Shown: positions 34,637 through 47,134 of the stretch, in pieces
How the letters are laid out: every line of letters begins with the position of its first letter
How positions within the stretch are numbered: position 1 is the first letter of the stretch
Assembly: GCA_015179045.1 (NCBI GenBank)
Contig: WHUZ01000102.1
Span: forward strand, 1-64,000
DNA length: 64,000 nt
Direction of reading: 5' to 3'
Origin: Kalaharituber pfeilii
Taxonomy: Eukaryota; Ascomycota; Pezizomycetes; Pezizales; Pezizaceae
Translations under genes and position numbers: made by a program
The notes under the pieces: generated by a model
Told to the model about the DNA's origin: nothing
The model's input: the letters and a program-made list of their open reading frames with translations, nothing else
Databases searched by the model: none

Positions 34637-35936
34637 ATGGCATCTACGACGTTTACTGCACGAGAGTGGGTGGTGAAGGGGCCAGGGAATATGAAACTCT
34701 CCGGGCCTAAGCAGATTTCGACAACACAGCTTAGCGAGAGGGATGTTTTGGTAAAACTCAAAGCCGCCAGTTTGAATTACAGGGATCTGATGATCGCAAG
34801 AGGACTGTATTCGAAGCGTGGGTGCTCCCTTCTTTGCAAGCTTAAAGCAAACAGGATGATCTGCTAGAGTGGAGGCAACTTGCCGGAGATTACTATATCC
34901 TGCCTTTCCAATGTGACACGAAGCTCGGCTCAATGGTTCTCTGCTAAGAAACTGTATTGGATCTAAATCCTACAGGCGTCAAGTCAAATGTTGTTCCCTC
35001 AAGTGACGGTGCTGGAATTGTTGTTGCCGTGGGCTCGGGGGTCCAGGATTTCAAGGTTGGCGACAAAGTCGTCACAATTATGCTACCAGATCACCAATTT
35101 GGCGCACTTACCCCAAAAGCTACAACGAATAGGCTTGGAGGTTCAGTAGATGGAACGCTTAGGGAATTTTCCCGGAGACAGCCTTGGTGTCCATCCCGAA
35201 GAACTTAAATTTCGAGCAGGCAGCCACCTTGAGCTGCTCGGCGTTGACCAGCTGGAATGCGCTATTTGGCATGAAGCCATTAAAGCCAGGCGAATACGTC
35301 CTTGTGCAGGGGACTGGTGGCGTGAGCATTGCCGCCTTACAAGTAAGTCAATTTTTTCAATTTTTTTTTAACCTTCAATGAATTAGTTCACATTCTGTAT
35401 ACTGTTGCAATCCACCTATCAAACTCGTGAGTTTGACATGACAGTTCGCCAAAGCCACTGGCGTCGTTGCAACTACGTCATCGGACGCCAAGGCAAAGAA
35501 ACTCCTTCAACTCGGCGCCAATCATGTCATCAATTACAAGGCGACACCGGAATGGGGTCCCGTTGCGCGCGCATTGACCCCTGACAACTCCGGCTTCGAC
35601 CACATAATTGAAGTTGGTGGACCTCTCACCATCGTCCAATCTCTCAAAGCAATCAAATTTGAGGGTATAATTTCAGTTATCGGTTTTATAGGCGGAGACA
35701 GGAATGCACACACCGCAATGCCTTTATCAGCATTAGATCATTGCTGCATCATTAGAGGGTTTACGGTAGGAAGTAGGCAGCAGATGAAGGAGATGGTTGC
35801 TGCTATTGAAGTGAATAATATTGTACCGGTATTGGATGAGAGGGTATTTTCTTTCGAGGAAGTTCCGGAGGCATACGAGTACATGTGGGCCCAGAAGCAT
35901 TTCAGTATGCGTTCGACCAGAATCCGGCCTGTTTAG
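34637..35936 (+). pseudogene. MDR alcohol dehydrogenase/quinone oxidoreductase with frameshift
   Basis: Medium-chain dehydrogenase/reductase related to zinc-type alcohol dehydrogenase and zeta-crystallin-like NADPH:quinone reductases. Exons 34637-34817, 34976-35342 and 35445-35936 join through GTGGGT...CAG and GTAAGT...CAG introns. Landmarks are NYRDLMIARG, VVPSSDGAGIVVAVG, GDKVV, and the cofactor-binding GTGGVSIAALQ followed by FAKATG, then FDHIIEVGG and the C-terminal FEEVPEAYEYM. No structural-zinc Cys cluster is visible. The frame breaks at 35165-35173: after GTLREF the frame runs to a stop at 35207-35209, while the next frame continues with ETALVSIPKNLNFEQAA. Adding one base in the TTTTCCC run would restore a protein of about 346 residues. 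The single lesion in a homopolymer may be a sequencing error or a recent null allele. Confidence 0.85.
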
Positions 35937-36580
35937 TGATCGATCAGCTAACTTTTGTACGTCAGGCAAATTGGCAATTAAGATCAATTCTGGGGATGAC
36001 TGAACGATTGACAATTCAGTAGTATCGTAAAAATTATGTGACTAAATAATCTATCGTGGCAGTGAAATCCGACTCGCCGTTGTCTGGTATACAAATACGA
36101 AACTTTGTAGCCATCATGAACCCAATGCCCAAGTGTAATAAATTTAGGGGCACTCAGAATTGTTTTTTTTTCGATGCGATTAGTATTCGCAGAATTCAGA
36201 TGCGTATTTGCATGAAATCTGAGCATACCGAATGAAAATGGAATATGAAGGCCCGATATCGCGACCAGATATTCTGGGTCATGATATTTAATCTAGCTGA
36301 ACCCAAGTCCATCTCAAGAGACATATATTTGATTGATTATCATGCTTGTATTACTGAAATGCAAATACAACTGTCTATATTTAACAAGGCATGTACACTT
36401 AAAGTTGTCCCTCTTCCGAATACTTCTTTGTGCGTGCAACTTCCAGACACGATTTTACATCGTCAAGTATTCGATTTCGTACCCAGCTAAATTTCGAGAA
36501 GCCAATTCTGAATGCTCTTACTAGCCTGCTGCCGTGCTGGTCAGGCAGCAGAACTCCTACAAATGGTAAAATCGATAACT
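35937..36580. other. spacer
   Basis: No gene or repeat recognised. Confidence 0.3.
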
Positions 36581-36638
36581 AGAAATTGAATTTTTTTTTT
36601 TTTTTAATATCACGTGACCCCGTGTGCAAGAAATTGAA
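36581..36638 (-). mobile_element. ultra-short poly(A) retroposon, module A, 38-bp insertion
   Basis: AGAAATTGAA occurs at 36581-36590 and exactly again at 36629-36638. Only 38 bases lie between: a T run of about 15 (poly(A) on the minus strand) and about 23 bases ending ACGGGGTCACGTGATATT when read on the minus strand. This is the shortest copy in the window and keeps just the 3' end of the module. Confidence 0.85.
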
Positions 36639-37025
36639 GTTAAGCTCATGCATGGTCCCATTGTTTGCACTTCTGGTCAAATGGGATGTCAATACAGGGC
36701 CTTTAGAGACATTATTCCAAGGTATTATGCTTGCTCAGCTCCTACAGAGTCACCAAGTCACCAAGTCACCATATATCTTTCATATTGCATCTTGGAAAAA
36801 TGTGTACCGAAGGGTGGAAGTTCAGGGTAACAGCTAATAGAACACTGAAGCGCAGTTACTGGAGAAGTCCACCATTGACAGATCTATATACATGAGTAGC
36901 GCAGCAGAACATGACAATAGAATCGTAACTACGTAGGAAAGACTAACATATCAGGAAGGTGTCAACAGTCTTGGATGCGTGGCTTGCAAAGTCAGCGCCG
37001 TGGCGCAAAGTGGGCGCTGTGGCGT

Positions 37026-37028
<3 letters not shown>
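36639..37028. other. spacer
   Basis: No gene recognised. A short TCACCAAG triplication lies near 36752-36774. Confidence 0.3.
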
Positions 37029-37064
<36 letters not shown>

Positions 37065-37104
37065 CACATAACCCCGCTTGTAGCTGTTCGCCATGGCAGG
37101 GCAA
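37029..37104 (-). mobile_element. poly(A) retroposon module A, minus-strand copy
   Basis: A T run of about 31 precedes the module; on the minus strand it reads GCCCTGCCATGGCGAACAGC, then TACAAGCGGGGTTATGTGAT and the A tail. No target duplication was found, so the body may extend further 5' than I can recognise. Confidence 0.7.
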
Positions 37105-40100
37105 AGAAATGAGTAAAACGAAGAGTCTTATCCCAAAACAGAGTTGAACGACAGGCGGCAACGGATGAACTTTTCATCTCGTCTGCATTATACACCCATA
37201 TCGATGATTTGAGAATATATCTGAGGGTAACATGACACTACACAATTGCCGGCTGCTGCTGTCAGTCGCGAACCCCCACTGGATTCAATATCAATATATC
37301 GCCCTGTAACATTCTCCACCCCCCCGCTAGCGCCAATATATCGGCTTCAGCATTGCATAATCATTCCTCTGCACTTGTTACTAGCCAAGGCGTAAGAGCA
37401 TGAAGACCTGAGGCCGCAACTGCGATATAGAGTCCATACAGGGCCATCTATCAAATCCGTGACTGAGGAACAGGATCTAGCGGCTTTACAGCCAGCAAAT
37501 TAGAAATCGCAACACACCTGCAACCTCGTGTGATACATTATCTGCTGTACATAGCTCTCATTGTAAAGGCTTGAGGCGTAGCCCTACCATTTAATCCCAC
37601 AAACGTGTAGACTAGAACCGCAAACGTCCTTGCCATTGCCAGTTTTGCCAAGTCACATTGGCTCTGAACGCCTTCCGTCTGCTTTGCAAATGTGAGACGC
37701 AAAACCTACTACTACGTAAAAATAATCCTCTGTGTCGATAATGTGCTTAATCTGACCTGCAACAACCAACTGTGGCCGCGTCCTCATGCAATAGTTCTAT
37801 GTACCTTGGTGTTCATGTTACCGACAGTAACCAACTGGTCTACTATCTGTTGCATCAAAAGGTAGGTCAGGAGCCTTGCACGCTGCCGTCAGTTGGACTG
37901 CGTAAAGGTGCTGGCCCCCTTGTGGCATCAGGGCTCCTGGGCTGCGTACTCATGCCAGGTAATGGCCACCATGACAGTTCAGATGCGTGTGCAGCAAGCT
38001 GTAGGACTCCTCGGGAACTCTTCACTGCCCAAAACAGCCCAGATAGCATTCCACACACTGCAAGCGCAGGTCCACCGGCGAGATCAGTGAACTCCGTAGA
38101 GATATTCTCTTCAAGTACCATTGGGCCTAAACTTGTACAGAAGGTAATACAATATAATGTAGACAGTTTTTTAGGATCAAGAAACCAAGGATTCTAGTAT
38201 AACCGCAGGGAACCAAAGCTGCCCTGGTTCGAGACTGAGCTGCCATCTGGTTGGGAAGAAGTCTGGAGTTTGAGGCACGAGAAAGTAGGTGGCACTAGCA
38301 AAGGCACTCTCTGCATGGAATTTTTATTCAGGAATGCGCTACCCAACCATATTCGGGGCACAGCTAAAATGTTACAGTGAATATCAGCCTCTGCCCAAGC
38401 AGTTTTGGACAGCGCACTGCCTGTGCCACGTGCAATAATCCCCCCCACAGCCGAGTACAATATACTTCTGACTGAATTCTGTGCAACTTATCCCCGATGA
38501 CAGAGTTGCTGTCAAAACCCATATTGCAATCTTTTAGTATCCTAGCCCAAAAGTCACAAGCTTCTGGCTGAACATGGGTCTCTAGAAGCATCTGTTATGG
38601 AGCACATTGTGACAAGTCATCAGAGGTGGCGTGCTTCTGACCAACCAAATCCTATGATTATCGACGGTCCAAGCTACATGGGAGCATAAGCATTGTAACT
38701 CCTCCTTTGGTGCATTGATAGCCCTCTGGATAATACGAAGGGAAAAATCAGGCACTGCTCGAATGTGCCTTTCTCTATGAATGTTCTTGGATTCCCTCAA
38801 TACGAATTGACACCTATAAGGGGAATCGATCTACTTCATAGCCTGGAAGAAGCTAACTGTTGCCGTTATCCTAGTTCTCATTGAGAAAAGAACGATTGGC
38901 CCGTGGATAATTGAGGGAGCACGAGGCAGAATGCATGTGCTGCGAAGTGCGCAGGTCGCCGATTGACTATTCTAGCGCCGATCAGGTGTATGGTGCCGTT
39001 ATCGAATATCTCTAGGATGGTTAAATTGTGTTGGAATACTAGCCAATGACTTGCACTGAAGCTTCAGTGTGAAGGGACCATTAACAGATAACATGGAATA
39101 AGTGCACTACTTTTGTAGCTCTTGGTTGGGCATACAAGCACCCAATTTAGTGGCTAGTGATTGACAGCCAAAGTGAGCACAGTTCTGGATCTACGGAGGT
39201 CTGTGCTGACATGTATCAAACCTGAACATCACTTGTAAGTAATCGAATTGAGGGTGTTCTAGAAGTTACGATTTCGAGACCTGAACGTAGCACAGAAAAC
39301 TGAAAAATTGGTACGTACCTATGGTAAAGTTTATTATATGCCACAATCAGTACATTACGAGACGTGATATTACCTTAAACTTACGTGTGCTTGAATTGTG
39401 TCCAAAACACCAAAGAGGAGCGTCTGATCTGCTAGTCAATTACACATTTGGATTCGGTTCGTCGAATACTTTCAGAACGGTGCTAAAGTAATATGGTTAG
39501 CATCAGCATCAATATTCATGAAGCTAGTGCGTGGGGGGAAGACCTGTAGAGTATTCCGCATCGGCGCCCAAATCTTGAACAGTAGCCTTGCCCTGAAAGT
39601 AATAGAACGTACATGCTAATGCAGACTAAATTAGGTGCTAGTATGCCCAACCAAGAAATAAGAGTAAAAGAAGGCAGAGAAGGAGTGGGATCAGGAGAGA
39701 CATGGGATATGTAGATATGCATCAGAAAATAACAGAACCAGTAGCTAGAGGTGAAAAAGGACAACGGGTATGCACGTTTTGGCCTCCACTGAACCCCCAC
39801 ACCAGCTCTGTCTAGTTATATGTGGTGGAGAGGGCTGCTCAGGTCTTCCATGAGTTATTGCATGGCGCATGCTTGTGTGACAGCGCCTACTGTGCTATAT
39901 AAGTACTGCAAACCCACTTTGTCCTGGTCTGAGGCGGATCTTCTCTTGCAACGTGCACGTGACATAATTCATATACTCGAGCGCACCACAATGGGCAGCT
40001 TAACTAATGATAATTCAGGCTTTCATTCTGAAATCGTTAGATATGAAAACTAAGCATGCCTACTATAACTATGGACGCGCCTCTTACTCAATCTTGAACC

Positions 40101-40828
40101 ACTTCGTAGTCTGGGTGATAAGCTTGAATTCACCTCTACTCCCTCAGCGTCATAAACGCGTGTTTTGACTGGACGCCCCCTCACAAGGAATCGCTAGGAG
40201 AACGTGCAAGTATGGTACTCGTACGTAAGCACCTTGTCAGAATCCATTGGCAACTGCTCGTAACCCAAAATAGTTAGGAAAGCTGCCGCTTTACAGTCAC
40301 TCCCCCCGAATAGCTGCCAATCAACTGCTGAGCACTGATCTACTTGTCCAGAATGTGAGTGCAAATGTGGGAGGTTACACGGCTAGAGCAACATTGTCCA
40401 GCAGTGCGGCTCTTCGTTTTTCATGTTGTGCAGTTAGGGCCCCTGCAAGGCTGCCAAGAATCTATTTTAACTTACATAAATAATATGCATGGGTGCTCAG
40501 GTCCTATCTTGGCCACTCTGTAAGATATGCCATTCTAGTGCCTTTTGACGTAGAGACGGAATTGTAGCGGGAATTGCGCAGCCTTGGAAGTTTAATTCAG
40601 AAGTATCACCGGCAGGAGAATTCGGAGCCACGCACCCACTGGAGATGCCTTGGCAATGTGCCAATGTCATCCTTGCCCAAGCAGCAACCCGAGTATTGCA
40701 TATATCTTTTTCTGGAGTCGAGAAATTCGCATTGTTCAGTTAGAATTTGGAGACATTTGATGATTTTTGTGGTAGTGTGTACTTAGGATTCCTTGGCAGT
40801 AGCAGAAGTTAATCTGTATGTTACCTAG
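37105..40828. other. intergenic region
   Basis: About 3.7 kb. Minus-strand frames at 38194-38800 and the plus frame 37772-38197 are coding-like in length but match nothing I know. Confidence 0.35.
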
Positions 40829-41754
40829 CTATACTACCCAACCCCCCCAAACTCCTCTGACTCCATTACTCATGACAACCCATTCTCCTATCTCGATATC
40901 ATTCTTTTTCACAATGCCTTCCTTCACAATCCCCTTCTCCAATAGCCATCTTCGACTCGTAGCCTCACAACCCCCACATGTCAATGATGGCGTAATCCAT
41001 TCTCCGTGCCGCAAAAAATACAAGCTTGTGAAGCCTCCTTCCATGACCTCTTCATGGTTATTGTAGATAATTACCTCGTGTTTCGAACCTGGCACCCCAA
41101 GTGGAGGTAGTGAACACCGTTCCCGGCATGCCTCATAGATGCTTCGCTCTGTGGTCTTATGGCGCGTGAGCCGACTTGGTATCGTAGCTTCAGTATCAAC
41201 ATGTAACATCCAGTCTTCGGGGCTTGGTAATGGCTTCAACGGGCGGGGGAGTGCGCTTGGGAACAGCGTCGAGATTGGGACATGTGGAATTTGAGTAATC
41301 GTCAGATTAAAATTACGATGAGCCGGAGAAGTTTCCGAATTTTGGGGGATAGGCAACGTAACTCGTACCTGTGCACTTAGCAGAGTAGCCCGCGGGAGAG
41401 TCAATCGCTGCCTCAATTCGGCGGCGAGGAAGAAATGGTTCTGCATATACGTACCCTCACTGGTCCATTCAAGCATACCCCAGAGCTCCTCACTTCCGAC
41501 TGCATCTCGTTCTCAAAGGCAGTCTTCTCCTCCAGCCACGCTAGAACGCTGCCCCACTTTCCCCTACCCTCAGCAGCTGTCCCATCTTCGTTGAAACACT
41601 TTACTGAACTGAGAAGCCTCAGGCGATGGAAATCAAGAAGGTAGAATAGATTGCCGTAGGCGCAATCGGGATGGCCGTCTAAAATTGGATCCCACCGGAG
41701 AGAGGTGAGAATGCAAAACTGAGATGCGGTTTGGAGAGCGTGGGGATCAGGCAT
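40829..41754 (-). CDS. aminodeoxychorismate lyase-like (class IV aminotransferase fold)
   Basis: PLP-dependent enzyme of the branched-chain aminotransferase-IV fold, resembling fungal ABZ2, which releases p-aminobenzoate from 4-amino-4-deoxychorismate for folate synthesis. Exon 1 (41754-41479) and exon 2 (41440-40829) join through a very short 38-base GTATGC...CAG intron, giving 295 residues; the first exon keeps the FCILTSLRWDP start and YLLDFHRLRLL. Exon 2 has DWMLHVDTEATIPSRLTRHKTT with the candidate PLP Lys in RHKTTER, then EVIIYNNHEEVMEGGFTSLYF, the TPSLTCGG loop and the C-terminal GEWVVMSNGVRG. These follow the usual order of the family. The GH3 pseudogene lies 480 bases away on the same strand, with no functional link. 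Closely related class IV aminotransferases cannot be fully excluded. Confidence 0.8.
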
Positions 41755-42235
41755 GGTGGGTGCACAGTGGGAGTGTCGGATGATCTCTGCACTTCGTTAC
41801 ATATCCGCCGATAACCAGCGCCTAGCTAGGTAATGCAAGCTCTGGCCAAGGCCACAAGCACATTAGCCATTTTCAAGGGCCATGGATTGGTTTGTGTTGG
41901 CAGCAGGCTGTTTAATGCGTACTTACACATGCAGCAATAATTGCCTTGATAGCCCAAGCGGAATGCAGGATGCGAGAACAAATAATACCCATAGATGGGG
42001 ACGAGGCTATCCATAGAGAGGAGTAACCCACGCAGGGCAAATACTGGTCAACCAGCCTAGATAGTTCAAAATAGATCTGTTGAGCAAAGCCTTCCACAGC
42101 CCGTGCTGGACTTTATCTTTGCAAAACTAAAATGTACTTAATATTTGTACAGTACAAGTGGAACGAACTGTCCAATACAAGTGCCTTAAAAATACACAAA
42201 CTGACAATGCTCCCCTTTGATTACCTCCAATCCTA
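41755..42235. other. spacer
   Basis: Promoter side of the lyase gene and 3' side of the GH3 pseudogene. No other gene recognised. Confidence 0.4.
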
Positions 42236-44772
42236 TTATACCCAGAAACTGGCTCGTGCTTGGATGGACTCGCTGCTGTTCCCTACCTGAACAATAAATT
42301 CAGCCTTCTCGACAACATACTTGTTCATCAAATTCCATACTCCTAAATCGGCAACATAAATGGGGATTTCCACCTGGATTTGTTTTCCTGCACCAATCTT
42401 CACTTTCTTGAATCCCTTCAATTCCTTATTGGGCGTAACGACACTCGCGATTTTATCTGACGTACAGTTGAACGACTTCGGTTCCGTCAACCTTGCTTGT
42501 ATTTTTGACCTTGATTTTTGCTACAACTTTGTCTGTAGCAGTTGCATTGGTCTTCGACAGTTTCAAATCTGAATAATCGAAGGTTGAGAATGACTCCCCG
42601 TAACCAAATGGGTATAGCGGACGAGGGTCCTCAAGTACGAATTGATGTCCAAAAACCAATGTGCCATTGGAATACTGTTTCCCTGGATCGACATATCTGG
42701 CGCCTTTGAGATAATCATAATAGGAAAGCCTTGTCCCGATATCTCTTGGGAATGAAACGGATAATTAGCCGGAAGGATTGTATTTACCAGAAAGAATGTC
42801 AGCAAGAGCATTTCCACCCTGCTCTCCAGGGTAGAACTGTTGCTTGCTTCTTCACTGATCCAGGGCTCCGTGACGGGTTTTCCAGTATCAATTATTGCGC
42901 GCACCAAGTCGGCTTGTGCGCCCACGAGTTTGAGGTTATGTACATCGACATGTTCGCCGGTTGTAGCGTTGAATCCCCGCCAAAGCTCCGTTTGATCGCG
43001 CGACCACGTTCCTACAACAACCACGGCAACGTCAGACTTCTCTACGGCATAAATGGCTGCAGGAAATCCAGATTTATCGGATGACCATCGTTCAGCTCCC
43101 TGAGCGTAGTTGACTTTCACGGAGGTACCAGTTAATGCTGATTTAATTCCATCAAGTGGAGTCACGCCCCGATATTGTGAATTGTAAACCACGTAGTCAC
43201 CATACTGATAAACAACGATCAGCATTCGAACGATCGATTAGCTTTGAGCATCAAGAATGAACTTACATTCATGAAACCATGCGCCATGGGTCCAACAACA
43301 GCAATGCTTTTCAGCGTCTTCGGGTTTAACGGGAGGAGGTTATTGTACTTTTCTAGTAAGACAATACTCTCCCTATCCAATTTCCTGGCAAGTTCTTTTG
43401 CTTCCGCATTGTTGATCAATTTTGTCCATTGACTTTTTGGTGCCGTTACCAATGGGTTCTCGAAGAGGCCTGTCTTGAATTTTGTAGTAAGGGGGCGCGA
43501 AACAGCTCGGTCAACAATCGCCAGATCAAGAGTACCGTCTTCAATTAACTCTGGGATTTTTCGGTAATTGAAAGAGCCCCCGCCCATTTCAACATCATTG
43601 CCAGCTGTCAAGGCAAGCATTGTGACGGCGCGCATGTCGCCTCGTTCACAAAGGGCATGGTCATTGCAAAGCTTGTCGCTTGCCCCAGCCTTTTTCCACG
43701 TAAGTTAGTTCGTTAATTCACATTTTGGGTAATGTCGTTTAGGTGACATTTAACTCACATTACTGATAACATAATTCTTATATCCCCACTCATCTCTCAG
43801 AATTTCTGTCAACAGGTGGTAGTCTGCAGCAGCTGGAACACCATCATATGAATGATATGCACCCATAACGCTCCACGCATCGGCATCTATGATGCTCTTT
43901 TTGAATGCCGGAAGATTACTACCATCAATCAAGGTTAGAAAACCTCAATATACGCCCTTAGTGAAAATAAAAAACTCACGTTCTTCTCATTTCACGCTCT
44001 CCTCCATGCACAGGTGCGGTGTTCAAGCCTTGCTCCGGCGTTCCAAACGCTGCGAAGTGTTTGACCGTTGCTGCAACTTTTCGGCTCTTTTGAAGCCCTT
44101 CACATAGGCGTAACCCATCTCTCCGCTCAGGTATGCATCCTCAGAGTACATTTCTTAAACTCTGCCAAACCTCAACTCTCGAGCAACGTCAACCACAGGA
44201 GCAAGCAAATTATTAACCCTTAATGTGGCAGCCTCACGAGATATTACCTCCGCCATTTTCTCGATGAGCTACTGCTGTGTTAGCTCTGTCCGAATACATT
44301 GATAAGAAGCAAGCTTACCGGAGGATCCCATGAGCAGCCTAATCCAATCGGGGAGTTGAAAATTGCTGCATTTCCAATCAAAAATCCATGAATACCCTCT
44401 GTCTGTATGAGGGCGGGGATTCCCAGAGTTGTATTTTCAAGAAGCCACTTCTGTGCTCGCTCAATGTTCACAGCAAGACATTCCCAGTCTACCGGCTGCC
44501 CAACGTAGAAGGCCCCACGCTTATACTCCATGCTCACCTCCAAACCTGTGGCATTAAATTCCCCCGTCTCGGAATTCATCCAATTTGCCATATCACCTTG
44601 CATGAGCTGTCCAACTTATGCTCTGGGGTCATACGAGAAAGCAGGTCAGCTATTCGATCCCCAATTGGAGCCCGTGGATTTTTGTATATCGGGGCTGTGC
44701 TGCTGATACATGGGAGCCGAGCACCAGCAAAGCTGGAATGACCTCCTTGCTCAAGTGGATACGTGACAACAT
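42236..44772 (-). pseudogene. GH3 beta-glucosidase pseudogene
   Basis: The ancestral protein was a secreted glycoside hydrolase family 3 enzyme: the minus strand starts at an ATG at 44772 with a signal peptide (ALLVLGSHVSAA) and ends at 42236 after a fibronectin-III-like C terminus. Introns with good splice sites remain at about 44310-44262, 43980-43930, 43760-43692 and 43260-43210. Lesions read from N to C: a one-base shift in the CCCC run at about 44692; another at about 44610 (AAG then TTGGACAG); an in-frame TAA at 44157-44155 after RFGRV; a one-base shift at about 44095; the catalytic nucleophile Asp replaced by Asn (VISN before the intron, AGASDKLC after); a shortened GKPV segment and a frame break at about 42842; a TAA at 42767-42765 inside GKYNPSG.LSVSFP; and a two-base loss at about 42450. 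Five frame breaks, two stops and a lost nucleophile make this a dead gene rather than a misassembly. Confidence 0.9.
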
Positions 44773-47025
44773 GGCGAAACTAGACGATAGACGCAGGTGA
44801 GGAGACCGGAGCTGTCAAGTGTTCGATAGGCCGTAACTAACAACCTCCAATCAGCAGGACCGCAGCTCTGATAGGGTAAAACTGACCTAGCAGAGGGCAA
44901 TCAAGCAGCAATATATACTGCATTATGCGATGCTCCAAGGCAAGTGCACGGCTGGATCCCGCGCTCCCGACCTCCGTTTTACCAGGGTATAGTCAGCCTT
45001 CGGGGATGGGAACCGTAAATAATTCTCATGCACTTGATGGTATGATGGTAACCTAGTAAGCACTGTAAATTTGCTGATCGTCCACGACTTCCAAAAAGGA
45101 AACTCACTCTAGGCCTAAATCAATGTCTTTATCCAACTACAGGCAATTCGCTAAGCCTATAACTCGCCTAATATTATATCTGCAGCTTATATTTTATCTC
45201 GGAACAGCTTCGCCGTCCTATACGGAAGCCCAAGGCTTTTATTTGTGTCGAGTGCTTCGGATTATGGCCTGTGAAGAATTGCATGGAACCCGCATGCGTA
45301 GTTTTCTAATCGAGGTATCGCTTACGTTAGTAAACAAACTTCTTTCAAATATCTGAAGAATCTGAAGGAGATGTCATACCAATACCGTTCAGTCTTAGGC
45401 CATTCCTACTAATTTGCACTGGTATAGGCGATTTCGCATGGAAACAGCCCGAAGATCCATCGCAAGGTTCCAAGCGTCAGATACCAGCTTTCGACGGCGA
45501 GCGAGCTTAACCGGGAATTTTCAGTCTTGGTACCGGGTAAGTCAACTACAGATCTTGATAAGGTGAATATCAGTTCCATATCGGGGCTGGAGTGGCATAT
45601 ATCAGAGGCCAACCCGCCACCCACTGTGGACTTAGCGCCTGGGTAGAGGGAATTTTATTATAGTTTACACCGACCGTGCGCTACTCGAGCAGACTGCTGC
45701 GCTCTGCAATATTTCACCTTGCTCCAAGTACGTAGGGACAGGTGGTCAGGGTACGAGGATGTTAAAATTACATCGGGGGTACTCCAGCACGACCGACTGA
45801 CGGCTAACCATGCGCTGCGGGTGCATATATGCTGAAGAGATGCGCGTTGATGTCGTACTGGAAGAATTGCACAGGCTGAAATGGAGGCTTTCGGGCTAGT
45901 CACGGCGTTCGCAGGAGGTGGAGAGGCGTGAAGCTCAACGGTCTGGGTAATCATGGTGCGAGTCTGCATTACGTAAGCCACTGCCCCACTGCAGCTCGCG
46001 CCTGGCGTTGGATCCGAGGCTACTGCTATGGCATTTGCCCTTTGAGACCATGTATGGGATTGTATCGCATGAGACGAGGCATTGCAGCAGTGTTTGGAGG
46101 AAGATCCCAAGGAGATCTGTATTCTGGTTGGGGAGATCCCTGGTCTGGGAGACACCAGCGGCTCTGCCCCAGACCACACGCATTGCAATATGGCGTCCGC
46201 CGTGGGAATTCCGTGCGGCGTTCAACTAACGAGCCTAGAAATCTCACACAAGACAGCTACACGCGAGTCTACGTATGTATTGCCTCATCCTGGCATATCT
46301 ACAAGCAATGAAAGAAAGTAGATGGGTATGGGTGAGTTTTACTTGTATATATGCCGTTTGGGATTTGTGGAAGGGCTTACCAGTCCCACTAAGGTATTTC
46401 ATGCAACTTTATTCACAAGATCATAGTGAAGTTTTTTTACACGGAGTTCTAGCATGGGAGAGATAAAGATGAAGTCACTCGCACTAGCAGCAAACTACAT
46501 ATCTATGTTATTTGAGCCATATGAGAAGACTGATACATATCAGGAGTCTGCGACCACATGGATTGGTCACGTGCACCACATCCCTCTCCACAGGATCGGC
46601 CCCTTTAAACTTCATCCTAGACCCGGTTTCCCCAAGTGAACACGCGGTAATTAATTCAAGGATAATAACCTTGCTGTGTATGCATGGCATGAGAAGGTTT
46701 TGCTGGAAACTACAGCGGTCTGGTGGAAAAACTTTTGTGCTATCGATGTGTATGCAAGAGATATCCTCATCCAAAGTTTTCACGCTTCGGGCTCTTGCCC
46801 ATGGATTGCGTTCTCAAAACGGATTGACATTTCTGCTTTATATAATCTCGATCTCCGCTTTATAAATTGAGCAACTTAGCGATATTTGGACTCCGTAGCC
46901 GTCAACTAGGTTGAAACTGGGCAAGCACCTGGCCGCGAGGCTAGTTCCAATGTGCAACCCGATCTCTTTAACTAGCCCACACTTCTTCTGGAAATAATGG
47001 CAGAGCCACTTCAAAGCGTATAATG
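44773..47025. other. intergenic region
   Basis: No gene I can support. Overlapping frames on both strands at 45658-46321 are long but in conflict and match no family. A short frame around 45805-45890 reads coding-like (EEMRVDVVLEELHRLKW) but stops soon. Confidence 0.35.
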
Positions 47026-47134
47026 TTATTGGAAAGAACAGGCACGAAAAACGACGATTCCACCCAGTACAATTATTGGAAAGAACAGGCCACAGGACCA
47101 CGCCAGAGCTCCCAATGTTATTGGAAAGAACAGG
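47026..47134. repeat. three regularly spaced 17-bp direct repeats
   Basis: TTATTGGAAAGAACAGG occurs exactly at 47026-47042, 47073-47089 and 47118-47134, with starts 47 and 45 bases apart. The sequences between them differ. Copies 1 and 3 are also preceded by AATG. Confidence 0.9.

Noticed and set aside
44260..44312. In-frame TAG in the GH3 gene just after the SWDPP block
   Set aside because: Placing the splice acceptor at CAGCAGTAG removes the stop and restores LIEKMAEV, so it is intronic, not a lesion.
40829..44772. Metabolic gene cluster of lyase and glucosidase
   Set aside because: The two genes have unrelated functions and one is dead; adjacency alone is no evidence.
45658..46321. Possible secreted Cys-rich protein
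   Set aside because: Long frames occur on both strands, cysteine spacing fits no family, and no splice structure supports one.
47026..47134. CRISPR-like array
   Set aside because: Only three repeats, spacers of about 29 bases without any cas gene, and the window is eukaryotic.
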